Source of the DNA: Aptenodytes patagonicus
Taxonomy: Eukaryota > Chordata > Aves > Sphenisciformes > Spheniscidae
Direction of reading: 5' to 3'
Length of the DNA: 64,000 bases
Assembly (NCBI RefSeq): GCF_965638725.1
Contig: NC_134949.1
Span: forward strand, 120,961,794 to 121,025,793
The notes below the pieces were generated by a model. The model had not been told where the DNA came from. It saw nothing but the letters and a program-made list of their open reading frames with translations, and searched no databases. Position numbers and translations under genes: made by a program. The first letter of the stretch is position 1. Every line of letters starts with the position of its first letter. Shown here one piece after another: positions 24,001 to 34,400 of this stretch.

Positions 24001-27000
24001 ATCAACAACTGTTTTGTCAGGCAACTCAAGACGCGTGGAGGTTTCTATACAAGACAGGGAACTCGACACAGGAGGAATAAATGAAGTTCACAAAAGAAGA
24101 GAGGTGACTTTCCCTTTTATCCCAGATCTCTCTTGCAATTAGCAATGCCTGGTATGCGCTTGCTTTTGGACTAATTAAGTCACCCATACCATAATGACCC
24201 TTCTCCTCATGCCAAGTCTGAGACAAAACCCTGGAGTGGGGCCGCCTTGCTGTGACAAAGTGGGATGAATTACTAGACTGGTCACAGGGAAGAGCAGCCT
24301 GGTGGCCCGGGAAGCCCCTAGCCCAGTGCCCCAAGGACCTGGGTCCAGGGTCTTTACTCTGCCTCTTCAAACGCTCTGACACTGGAGGTTCCGTGGGTGG
24401 TCCAGATGGCTAGAAACACCCCGGAAGAGGAAAGGAGATGTTACCGCACCTTGTGATGCCTTGCATGTCTGCTGAAGTGCTGGTTCGAAGTCCTCTGTTA
24501 GCTCCCGTAAATTCCCACCGTGAGGTCCCTGCAGCTGGGGCCATCTAAGGTGCCCTGACTTAATGCCACCATGATCTCCTTCAAATACTAAGCAGGTTTA
24601 AAGGGGCTTCTTGGTATATAAGAACACCTAACCGTCTTAAAGGAGTTGCTGTACGCATTTCTTGTTTAAAAACACCTGTCCCTACTGCAAAGAATTTACA
24701 ATAAAACCAGACATGTTTGGTAGAAGTATCCTCACATTTATTTTTTATCAGTAAAGACAATTCCTAGCTTAGTACAAAGCATTTTGTTGACTTGTCCTTG
24801 TCTTGCATATTGTGTGTTATTAAACCTCAGTAGGCACTGAAGCCTATAGATGTCTCAGATGGTCTAGGAGTGAAGGAAGTCTGAATATAGCTCCCCCTCT
24901 TCAGTGAGGAATCTGGCTGAAACAGAATTATTTTCCCATCACATTCGCAAGGTTTTAAAAGAAACACACGCAGAGGCTCTGATGGATTTTAGTTCTTCGC
25001 TGGAGAGAGAGAAGGTTTCTGATTCTTGTCTGTCAGAGAATATTTATGTACTTTCCCTTTTCCCCGAAGACCTTCCTACAGGTTTGAAATTACTCTCACT
25101 TGCTATTACTGTGAGAAGGAGAAGGAAAAGGGGAAGCAAACAGTTGTCTACCAGAGGCAGGTCAGGGTCCTCTAATCTTCCATTTTATACATACAAGATT
25201 AAAGATCTGCTTTGAGTTTTGATTAAGAATGCAAAGTTAAAAGATTAAATACCAGCAAGCCAAATTAAAGAGGTTTAAGTCAATCTCAGAACTCATCAAA
25301 GTACCAAATTTTTAAGCTGTCATTACAACACAGGATTAGTACAAAGCTTCCCTGAACCCTGATTTGATGTCCTTCAGTCAACAATGTTATTCTCCCTGCA
25401 GTTTTGTGCTCTTGGCATAAAACCAGCTATTGTCTTGCATTTAGAGCTCATCTCACCTAGATCCTTCTTTGACTTTTTCTTTTTTTGTACCTGTGTCCCA
25501 GTTAATCTAGGACCCATACATTTTTTTGTGACCCGCAGTTCATACTCCAGCAGCAATGTACTGCTCTGTATTATGCACTGTCACGAAATGCATTAAAGCT
25601 CAGTTAATGTGGCTGTTTTAGAAAAAAGCTCTTAGTCACTCAGATAATTATAGGCTATTCCTATGGGTCCCAAGAAATAAATACGTCCCACTTCCTTTGT
25701 ACGTTTCAGCCAATTGATTCCAAAGATCCAGGAAGAAGGAAAATGTAATGAGTAACTAGAATGAGATAAGGCTAATACGGTTGTCACCATCGGGTACCTG
25801 AAAATGAGTTTTAAAAGTCCATAATTGATGTTCACATCTTTTTGGAACCACAAATCATTCCAGCTGAAATTAGTGAAAACCTGGAACGGGGAGGGCGGAA
25901 GTCTGGAGAGTGATTATATCCAGGAATCCGCTAATGCAAATAACTACTTTGGTAATAAATTTAACAAACTGTCATAAATGTGGTTTAAAGCTCATGCTGT
26001 AACGCATTAAAATAAATGTCCCCCTGGTTTTCAGTATAATAAATTGGGTCTTTTCCCTTTTTTATTTATAGAATTTGGGATGTCTCAGCTACATTAAGAT
26101 TATGCTTTCCAGGATTGTAACCACAAAAGATAACTTAATAACGTTACTAAATTCTGTACTAATTAAAGCTTTAATTTGAATTTATTCCCCCTTGTAAGAT
26201 GGTGTGCCAAGTGATCTATTTCAAAATTTTCATCTTAAGACTTACCATTTTTTTGTAAGAGTTAAGAACAACAATGCGGCTTTTTGAACCCACATTTTAA
26301 CTTTCCTACATACCTGTGCAGAATGTCTTATCCAAAACATCACCCTTGCCTTTATTAAGGGACATTGAAAAATGCTGCTATATGAGTTATGTGAACATAC
26401 TATACTGTTGTCAGTACCTAGTATCTTTCAGAAATATTCTTCAGGATGGTGGAAGACAAGGGATAAATTCCTGGGCTTTGAAAAAAGTTACATTTTTTTC
26501 CTTGTAATAGTTTTCCACCATCTTTTTGGAAACTGCCTACTGATCTCATTTGTTTGGGGCATACTGCATACAACCTGAAAATGCTTTCATCCAGCAAATA
26601 AAACTCAAATTAGCTAGGTTTTCTGAAAGAACTTAATATGTGCCTTTTGAGTAAAGATGGGGAAAAATGAATGCAGAGGAACAAGGAGAATCATGAAGGA
26701 CAGAAAACAGTTATTGCTTACGAATTTCTTGGCATCCTGCTCCTGGCAGACTCGCAGTTATTTTATATCTGAAGTTTCCTTGTTCATGGTTTCATTTACT
26801 GGTATTCAAGTTGCAGACAGAAACGGAAATGGGAGAATGTGATTTCGAACCCACAACAATCATGGCAGGTAAGGTATTCACAACATCCTCCATCTCCTGA
26901 AAACGATATTGGCAAATACATCTCAGGGGTAAGCAGATAAAGATTGGGCAGAGTTTGGGTAAATTATTTATTCATGCGTTGGTAAAGCTGGGATGCAGCT

Positions 27001-27479
27001 GACTCCCACCATTTTGTGCAAATTTGTTCCTGCCGTTTAGTGGACTTTTTCTTTTTCAAAAGGTAGAGGGTAGGAACAGTGTTACTGACTGTACATGGGC
27101 CCATCTGGCTGCGTGTGCACTTTCTGACAGTGGCTAAATCACTTTGGACAAATACAGTGTCATCCTTCCCCTGTTATTTTCTCCCAGTGATCTGCAGGCT
27201 ATGGGCTTCCTGAGCCCAAGATTGCATTTGAATTTTTCTCTTTAATGGTTTAGTGTTCCTTTTGTTTTTTAGACAAAGTGTACACTTAACATGCTAGTGA
27301 GTGTCACTAAGTACCCCCCCCCAAAAATCATTCATCTTATTTTGCTTTTACATCTTCTGCCTGACCAATTCTTCTGATACCCTTAAGTGTTCGTATTATG
27401 AAAAAGGAAGAATAACAGGTTTCTTATTCATATTTTCCGTTTTGTCTCTCTTTACCTCCTAAGTTCTGCTGTATATCCA
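21077..27479. other. Intergenic, no gene recognised
   Basis: AT-rich. The segment 24220-24420 is more GC-rich, and a 118-residue minus-strand open frame (24026-24382) overlaps it, but the translation resembles no family I know. Region 26150-26185 contains the AT palindrome aattaaagctttaatt. No repeat family was recognised. Confidence 0.5.
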
Positions 27480-28506
27480 TTTTCAGATATGGTGATCAGA
27501 ACTGCATGCCTTGTTTAAGACGTGTATTTATATACTGATAAAGAATGCTTTCTGTTTTATTCTCTATTCCTAATCTTTTCTAACCTTCTGTTCATTGTTT
27601 TGACCACCACTGAGCACAGAGCTGTTTCCAAAATACTGTTCGCTATGGGTCTGGATTTTTTTTCTTTAGCGATACACAGCTAGTTTAGAGCTCATTAGTG
27701 TGTATGGTTAATTAAGGTTGTTTTTCCCTATATGCATCTCTGTGCTTTAACAACATTGAATTTAATCTGCCTATTTTACCATCCAGCTGCTCAGCCTCCT
27801 TCTGCAACTCTTCATAGTCCATTTTATCTTTTTACTGTGCTGAATTACTATCATCAGCAATCTTTATCCTAGAGTTCACTTTCTGTTCTAGATAATTTAT
27901 GAGCCTATTGAACACAGAGGTGGCTCCTCTCTCATCTGTAAAGGGACCCATGTGGCAACTTCCTTTATGGTGAAGGCTAATAATTTATTCCTGCCTTTTA
28001 TTTCCCATCTCTTAACCTGATATTAATCTGTAAGAAGACCTATTTCTCACAAAGAGCTTTGTTCAGGTAGTGTTACACAAGCCTATTTTGGAAACCCAAA
28101 TATGGTTCACTCACAGCCACATGCTTGGCGACCCCTTTGAGGAACTCTAACAGGTTTGTACCTTCCCTCCTCTGGTCATACTGCCCCTTCTTATCATATC
28201 ACTAAAGTTTCTTTTAATTCTTCCCCTGTTATAATCTCAACCAATCTGATCTCTACAGGCAGCAGAATTACTAAACTGCAGCTCCCTACGTCCTTCCGTA
28301 GCTTTTTTCAGAGGTTGTCATCACTTTCCTTTTCTCTGATGCTCATGCAGTAGGAGACACACCACACTTTACTTCAGGAATTAATATTTGAGACCCTTAA
28401 GACCTGAACAAAAACCGTCTTGTCCTCATGAATTGTTACTATTTGCTTTATCTATTTATTCTACAACTCTTCTACTGACGCTTCTATTTAGCAACTTCCC
28501 TAACTT
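27480..28506 (-). mobile_element. Ancient CR1-clade LINE, 3' part (split by later insertion)
   Basis: Heavily degraded minus-strand LINE. The reverse complement still reads IADDSNS around 27850 (the RT catalytic xADD box) and LEFLKGVAKHV around 28140, a segment found in CR1/L3-type RTs just upstream of the DxVYLDFxKAF motif. Text homology to CR1/L3-like consensus continues to about 28330. The young CR1 starting at 28507 interrupts it, and its more 5' part resumes at 30447. Confidence 0.75.
27916..27946 (+). repeat. 31-nt exact repeat, copy 1
   Basis: Begins agaggtggctcc and ends tgtaaaggga. It is identical to 31980-32010. Copy 1 lies within the ancient LINE. Confidence 0.9.
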
Positions 28507-30446
28507 CCACTTGTGGAAGAAGGGGCAGGCAACTCAAGAAGAGTACAGGGATCTCATTAGGTCATGCAGAGAGAAAATGAGAAAGGCAAAAGCCCAGCTA
28601 GAACGCAATCTGGCCGCTGTCGTTGGAGACAACAAAAAAAGTTTTTACAAATATATTAATGACAAGAAGAGAGCCAAGGAGAATCTCCATCCTTTATTGG
28701 ATGCGGGGGGGGAACATTGTCACCGGGGATGAGGAAAAGGCTGAGGGACTCAATGCCTTCTTCGCCTCAGTCTTTAACAGGCAGACCAGTTATCCTCAGG
28801 GTACTCAGCCCCCTGAGCTGGCAGACAGGGATGGCGAGCAGGATGAACCCCCCATAATCCAAGAGGAAGCAGTCAACGACCTGCTACACCACCTGGATGC
28901 TCACAAGTCTATGGGGCCGGATGGGATCCACCCGAGAGTGCTGAGGGAGCTGGCGGAGGAGCTCACCAAGCCACTCTCCGTCATTTATCAGCAGTCCTGC
29001 TTAACAGGGGAGGTCCCGGGCAACTGGAGGCTTGCCAATGTGATGCCCATCTACAAGAAGGGCCGGAAGGAGGATCCGGGGAACTACAGGCCTGTCAGCC
29101 TGACCTCGGTGCCGGGGAAGATTAAGGAGTGGTTCATCTTGAGGGCGCTCACAAGGCATGTGCAGGACAACCAGGGGATCAGGCCCAGCCAGCACGGATT
29201 CATGAGAGGCAGGTCCTGCTTGACCAACCTGATCTCCTTCTATGACCAGGTGACCCACCTAGTGGATGAGGGAAAGGCTGTGGATGTGGTCTACCTGGAC
29301 TTCAGTAAGGCCTTTGACACCGTCTCCCACAGCATTCTCCTAGAGAAGCTGGCGGCTCACGGCTTAGACAGGTGTACTCTGCGCTGGGTAAAAAACTGGC
29401 TGGACGGCTGGGCCCAGAGAGTTGTGGTGAATGGAGTTAAATCCAGTTGGCGGCCGGTCACGAGCGGTGTTCCCCAGGGCTCAGTTTTGGGGCCGGTCTT
29501 GTTCAATATCTTTATCAATGATCTGGACGAGGGGATCAAGTGCTCCCTCAGTAAGTTGGCAGACGACACCAAGTTGGGTGGGAGTGTTGATCTGCTCGAG
29601 GGTAGGAAGGCTCTGCAGAGGGACCTGGACAGGCTGGATCGATGGGCCGAGGCCAACTGGATGAGGTTCAACAAGGCCAAGTGCCGGGTCCTGCACTTCG
29701 GCCACAACAACCCCATGCAGCGCTACAGGCTTGGGGAAGAGTGGCTGGAAAGCTGCCTGTTGGAAAAGGACCTGGGGGTGTTGGTTGACAGCCAGCTGAA
29801 CATGAGCCGACAGTGTGCCCAGGTGGCCAAGAAGGCCAATGGCATCCTGGCCTGTATCAGAAATAGTGTGGCCAGCAGGAGTAGGGAAGTGATCGTGCCC
29901 CTGTACTCGGCACTGGTGAGGCCGCACCTTGAATACTGTGTTCAGTTTTGGGCCCCTCACTACAAGAAGGACGTTGAGGTGCTGGAGCGTGTCCAGAGAA
30001 GGGCAACGAGGCTGGTGAAGGGTCTGGAGAACAAGTCTTATGAGGAGCGGCTGAGGGAACTGGGGTTGTTTAGCCTGGAGAAAAGGAGGCTGAGGGGAGA
30101 CCTCATCGCTCTCTACAACTACCTGAAAGGAGGTTGTAGCGAGGTGGGTGTCGGTCTCTTCTCCCAAGTAACAAGCAACAGGACGAGAGGAAATGGCCTC
30201 AAGTTGCGCCAGGGGAGGTTTAGATTGGACATGAGGAAAAATTTCTTTACAGAAAGAGTGGTGAAACATTGGAAGAGGCTGCCCAGGGAAGTGGTTGAGT
30301 CCCCATCCCTGGAGGTATTTAAAAGACGTGTAGATGAGGTGTTTAGGGACATGGTTTAGTGGGCATGGTGGTGTTGGGTTGACGGTTGGACTCGATGATC
30401 TTAGAGGTCTCTTCCAACCTTAATGATTCTATGATTCTATGATTCT
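28507..30446 (+). mobile_element. Young CR1 LINE, 5'-truncated (1.94 kb)
   Basis: Plus-strand CR1. Homology to the 48-kb copy begins at ccacttgtggaag (28507), in the endonuclease-RT linker. The 3' UTR follows the ORF2 stop at 30359 and ends in three units of the CR1 octamer (atgattct repeats, 30424-30446). The insertion sits inside an older LINE in opposite orientation. It is the best preserved retroelement in the window. Confidence 0.96.
28510..30359 (+). pseudogene. CR1 ORF2 (reverse transcriptase), one frameshift
   Basis: ORF2 of CR1 encodes an endonuclease-reverse transcriptase that primes cDNA on nicked chromosomal DNA. The endonuclease is missing here through 5' truncation. Reading begins in the linker (LWKKGQATQEEYRDLI), then shifts frame in an 8-G run at 28705-28712, where 7 G would keep frame. 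From 28713 the frame stays open for about 549 codons to the TAG at 30357-30359. RT landmarks in order are [52 protein letters not shown] (first catalytic Asp), [11 protein letters not shown] and LADDTKLGG (catalytic pair). No other inactivating change was seen. Confidence 0.93.
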
Positions 30447-30980
30447 CAAGCTGACTGTATGGCTAGAAGCCGAAGCAGGCAAATCCACTCTTCCCCATGG
30501 TGAAAATAGATGTAAAGAATTGATCTAGCGTTTCTGCTCTGGCTTTAACTTCCTTGTGTATTTTTATTTCACCTATTTCATTTCCTGGTTCTATAGGCTG
30601 GTTGATTTTCCACATATGAAAAGTCTGAAAAAAATGCAAAAAATTTGTCTGCGGTGGTTTTCTTATTATGGCTTTATATTTAACTAGCTAAAGTTAATGC
30701 TTGTCTCTATCTTCCTTGTTTGGACATGGCTTCCTCTTCTGGAAGGATGCCTTTTTACTATTAATAGCTTGCTTTACTCTGCTGCTTGACCACACCAGCA
30801 TTTTCAGCAATCATTTCAGAGGCATTTTTGATACATGGTATGCTTATGTTCGAAGCCTCTGATATACTGTCTTCATATACTCTCAAATCACCTGGAAGCA
30901 TTTGGGTCCTTTAGGTGCTGCTTTTAGTTTTATATCTGTTTGACATGTCATTTCAGATGCATTCTTTTCTTTATCAGGCC
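30447..30980 (-). mobile_element. Ancient CR1-clade LINE, 5'-ward part
   Basis: Continuation of the element at 27480-28506. The reverse complement reads KARAETLDQFFTSIFTMGK around 30500, matching the [15 protein letters not shown] region of younger CR1. It then reads SSRVKQAINSKKASF around 30750-30800, the Lys-rich linker between endonuclease and RT. The order across both halves fits a single minus-strand element. The right edge is uncertain. Confidence 0.72.
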
Positions 30981-32554
30981 TGTACGGTTGCAGCATGAAC
31001 AGGTAGAAATTTTACATAGCAACTGAAACAAGCAGATGAGCAAATGCCAGAAAATCAGTCCAGGTGAGGTTCAACTCTAAACTTTTGGCAAGATCTGGAT
31101 CACACAGTTGTTCGGATTAGGTCCTGCCTGTTACCAGCAACATGTGGTCAATACACTCCGATATGGCCATCACGGTGAGTGCTGAAGAAACACCTGTGTG
31201 CCTCACTCCCAGAGCAATAGCCAGGTTCCTGGCGCATTGGCCTGCTGAAGGGAAAGTTGCCTTCTAAAAAGGGTGCTCACAGATTGGGGTGGGGGTTTTT
31301 TTGGCCCTCATTTTCTGTTTATGCTTCAGGTGGATGGTGGAAGCCACTGGGGAGGTTGCAGGGTTTATATTGTGGCATCTGTTGGCTTCCCTGGGTGTAG
31401 CCGGTGTGGAGCGACGTGGGGGTGCAGACAGGGTTGGGATGCCCTGCCCCGCTGTGCTGCGGGTGCTGACCGCCGGCCTGCGGGCCCTGCCGCCAGCCCA
31501 CCACACTGAAGGGAGGAGAGAAAGGGGGGAGCACTGGCAGACAGCGGGGAGCCTGACAGTGCCCTGCGGTTTTCTGGCCTGAAAACAAGCAGGGAGCTGC
31601 TGGATCCCTGTGGGGGACGTTTGTACAGAGGAGCTTGTCTGTCCACATTGAGGGCAAAGAAATTGTGTTGCTAAGAGCAGGGGTTGGAAAAAGCCAGTCT
31701 GTCCTACCTGAAAGTGGGGTATCAAACAGCAGTGTGTCAACGATAGCTGATGGCTACAGGTGCGGTGTGGTGTACATTTTGCACAGGAATATGTTGCATG
31801 AAAATTGATGCCACGGAAGAGATGAAGTGTCTTGCGCTGTCATGGGAAAGGGGACCCAAGCTAAAAGCTCAGGACTGTGTAGTTCAGGTGTGGAAGGAAA
31901 ACATTGGTCAAGACTTTGGAAGTGATTCAGTGACTCCTGGCTGTCTGAATTTTGGATAGGCACTCTGCTCCCCCAGGCAAGAGGTGGCTCCTCTCTCATC
32001 TGTAAAGGGAGGCAACATCTGCACAGGACGTCCCTTAGGCCTCCCGCAGCTGGCAGGCTTCAGCGCAGATGCAGTTGGGGTGAAACCCTGGCTACAATGA
32101 AACCAGCGTTCCCACAGTCTTACTGAGAGGCCGTAGTAATGTCAGAATTTGCTACGGTTTCTAAAAAGGGTGCAGGACACTAGCTGTTTCTTTGCACCTT
32201 TTCTTTTTTGTATGCATGGAAAATTCAGTGATTAGTAATGAAAGTAGGAAGTGGAATAATCCATGGAAAGTGATCTGACTGTACCCTGCTATCCATCCTT
32301 ACTCAGCTGAGGAATCACAACTCAGAACACGCAAAACCTTCTGAGATGATCTCTGTATTTCTGATATAAAATCTTTACTCTATCAGTGGGTAGAGACTGA
32401 GGAATCCTGCAGTTTCTTCGGAGAGTGGAGCCACTGGATGTCTCTGCTTAGCTGTATTTGTTGTCCTTGAACAACCAATGTCACCACTGTGACTTGGCCT
32501 TCCCAGTTCCAGCCCCACTCCAACCACACCTCTAGGATCTCTTTGGCTCAGCCT
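30981..32554. other. Intergenic with a GC-rich patch
   Basis: The segment 31380-31620 is clearly richer in GC and CpG than its surroundings and is open in several frames on both strands, as GC-rich DNA often is. None of the translations (for example 31264-31740 minus) resembles a known protein. The 31-nt repeat copy 2 lies at 31980-32010. Confidence 0.5.
31980..32010 (+). repeat. 31-nt exact repeat, copy 2
   Basis: Identical to 27916-27946, 4.06 kb away in the same orientation. The flanks do not match apart from ggcaac shortly downstream in both. Confidence 0.9.
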
Positions 32555-32602
32555 TAACGCTAATTCTAACCCTAACCATAACCGCAACCCTAACCCTAAT
32601 TT
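32555..32602. repeat. Degenerate interstitial telomere-like array
   Basis: Eight consecutive in-phase hexamers related to TAACCC, the complement of the vertebrate telomere repeat TTAGGG. Three are close to perfect (TAACCC twice in the core plus CAACCC), and the others differ by one or two bases (TAACCA, TAACCG, TAACGC). It is short and decayed, consistent with an old break-repair insertion. Confidence 0.8.
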
Positions 32603-32859
32603 ATGCTCAGGCTAGGACTAAGACCCCACATCTGGCCCACACCACAAATGTCCTTTCAGCATCACTGTGGCAAGGACATTCAATTTATCATCTGACAATT
32701 AAGGTAAATTGTTGAGGGGCACCAGAAAAAACAAGCTACAATTAAAAGTTAATTGAGAAAGAATAGCACAAATTGACTGGTTATCCCTGAACCTCACTTG
32801 TAAGGATCAAAAGTGGGACTGGCTCCTGCGTGAGTAGTGAGTGAGGAGGCCCCGTGCTG

Positions 32860-33110
32860 ATGTTACAGAGGTCCTTACAGGATCGTGACTAGCATGGGGA
32901 GGTCAGAGACTGTTCAACATCTTTTCTATGGGCCATCAAATGAAGCTAGCAGGGACCAAGTTCAAAACAAACAAGAGGTGGGTCTTCACTTAATGGATGG
33001 CTTGGTCTTCTTGCTCGAATGATATGTATAGGTGCTAAAATGTTACACAGGCTGAAAGAGAGCATGGACAAGTGCTTTGAGAAGTAACTCTCTGTGGAAG
33101 TCTACTGTAC
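32860..33110 (+). mobile_element. Ancient CR1/L3-like LINE fragment (ORF2 3' end)
   Basis: The stretch gatcgtgactagcatgggg...catcaaatgaagctagcaggga...gttcaaaacaaacaagagg follows the order of CR1/L3-type consensus coding for the extreme C terminus of ORF2, as I remember it. The later gctgaaagagagcatggacaagt resembles the following LDKF segment. It lies on the opposite strand to the old element at 27.5-31 kb, so it is a separate insertion. Confidence 0.6.
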
Positions 33111-33929
33111 AACCACATCTAGATTAGGAAGTTTCCTAGCTTCAAGTAATGGGAGGGAGTTTGAGAAGCATCATGTATGTTTGTGCACTCCGGCATCTGC
33201 TTATGGCCGCTGTTGGAGACAGTATATTATATGGGCTCTTGGTCTGACCCTGTGTAACTGCTTTTATCTTCTTACTGTTTCTGGTGTGGACATGCCACGT
33301 TGTGTGTAGGAACTTTATCATGACATTACTGTCCCACAATCAACAATGCTGTTTTGTCTGATTATTTCAAAAGAGAGGAGATGTTGCTAAGGCTAAGGCT
33401 AAGGCATAGCCATGAGTGGTGCCATAAGGCTGTGTCAGTTGATGCTTAGCGCTGAGGGGTAGCTGGAGGCTCAGTTTCATCCTGAATATTCCTAAGGCAG
33501 AAAAAGTGCTGCAGTGTGGTCCATGGACTCCTGTGTGTTGAACTTAAGAATAAAGTAAATTAATTCATTTGCATTAAAAAAAAAAAAGTAGGATCATAGT
33601 TATCATGTCTATTCAGAAATTACAATAATTTATATAGCGCTCTTCATTCATACATCTTGATGCTTCTGATAGTAATTGGCATGTTGTTTTGAAATCCGTA
33701 TGTGTGAGCATTATGTGCTACATTGGGTTGTCACAAAGCTTAATCTACAATATGGACTATGAAGACACAAAAATTACAGCTTACATTTCTGCAGAATAAA
33801 CTTGGCCAGTGGATGTCAGAGTCAAATACTCTCTGCCCAGGTTCTTTCAGATATTCTACATGAAGAGGGTTTTATAGCAAATCTACTTATTATCAAATTT
33901 TATTTATTACCAAATTTACTTAATGTCAA
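33111..33929. other. Intergenic, nothing recognised
   Basis: AT-rich sequence holding the short hexamer repeat at 33386-33405 and an A-run (33576-33587). No gene or repeat family recognised. Confidence 0.55.
33386..33405 (+). repeat. Short hexamer repeat (GCTAAG)x3
   Basis: Three perfect GCTAAG units plus two bases. The unit differs from a rotation of the telomere repeat by one base and lies 0.8 kb from the telomere-like array. Confidence 0.7.
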
Positions 33930-34400
33930 ATTACTTATTTGGTTTATTTGGCGTTATATGGGATTTTAGTTTAGCAGAGTGATACAGCAATGTACTGAAA
34001 TCACAACACAAGCATAATACAGCAATTGCAATATACAGTTGAATCACAATATAAATGTGATTCCCATTACCAGTCTCTATATGCTCACTGTCACCACACT
34101 GGGCATCCCCAGACGCTGGGAAGGAATACATGGGTTGAAGCCAGCTCCAATCATTGTTCTCTTCAAAATTTGCTTTATTAGTTGTCCGGTTTTTATACTT
34201 TATGTTGGGCTGCGCCACATACGCACTCCCTGCCCCACACTGGACTGGCTGGCTGAGGAAGTCATTGCTCTTTGTTAATTGTCTCAGGGAACCTAATGAC
34301 TCACTGGTGCCGTTGTCTTATCTAAAACCGAGGTTGCCGTCCAGTCTCCTTGGTGTTGAGATAAGTTTAGCCTATTTTATGATACAGTATTCCCAAAGCT
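33930..34400 (-). mobile_element. Possible LTR remnant
   Basis: On the minus strand, a TATAAAAA box (about 34190-34197) is followed about 16 bp later by AATAAA (34174-34179). The surrounding text resembles avian LTRs as I recall them. Termini and a target duplication could not be found, and the box spacing is short for an LTR. This is a weak call. Confidence 0.28.

Noticed and set aside
24026..24382. 118-residue minus-strand open frame
   Set aside because: Considered as a processed pseudogene or LTR piece, but no family could be recognised and no poly(A) tail or terminal motifs are present.
28388..28510. First 40 residues of the 114-residue frame ending at 28732
   Set aside because: This part lies before the CR1 5' junction, in the older LINE. 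The frame joins unrelated sequence by chance.
31264..31740. 158-residue minus-strand frame and four overlapping frames
   Set aside because: Open in many frames at once because of local GC content. No homology recognised.
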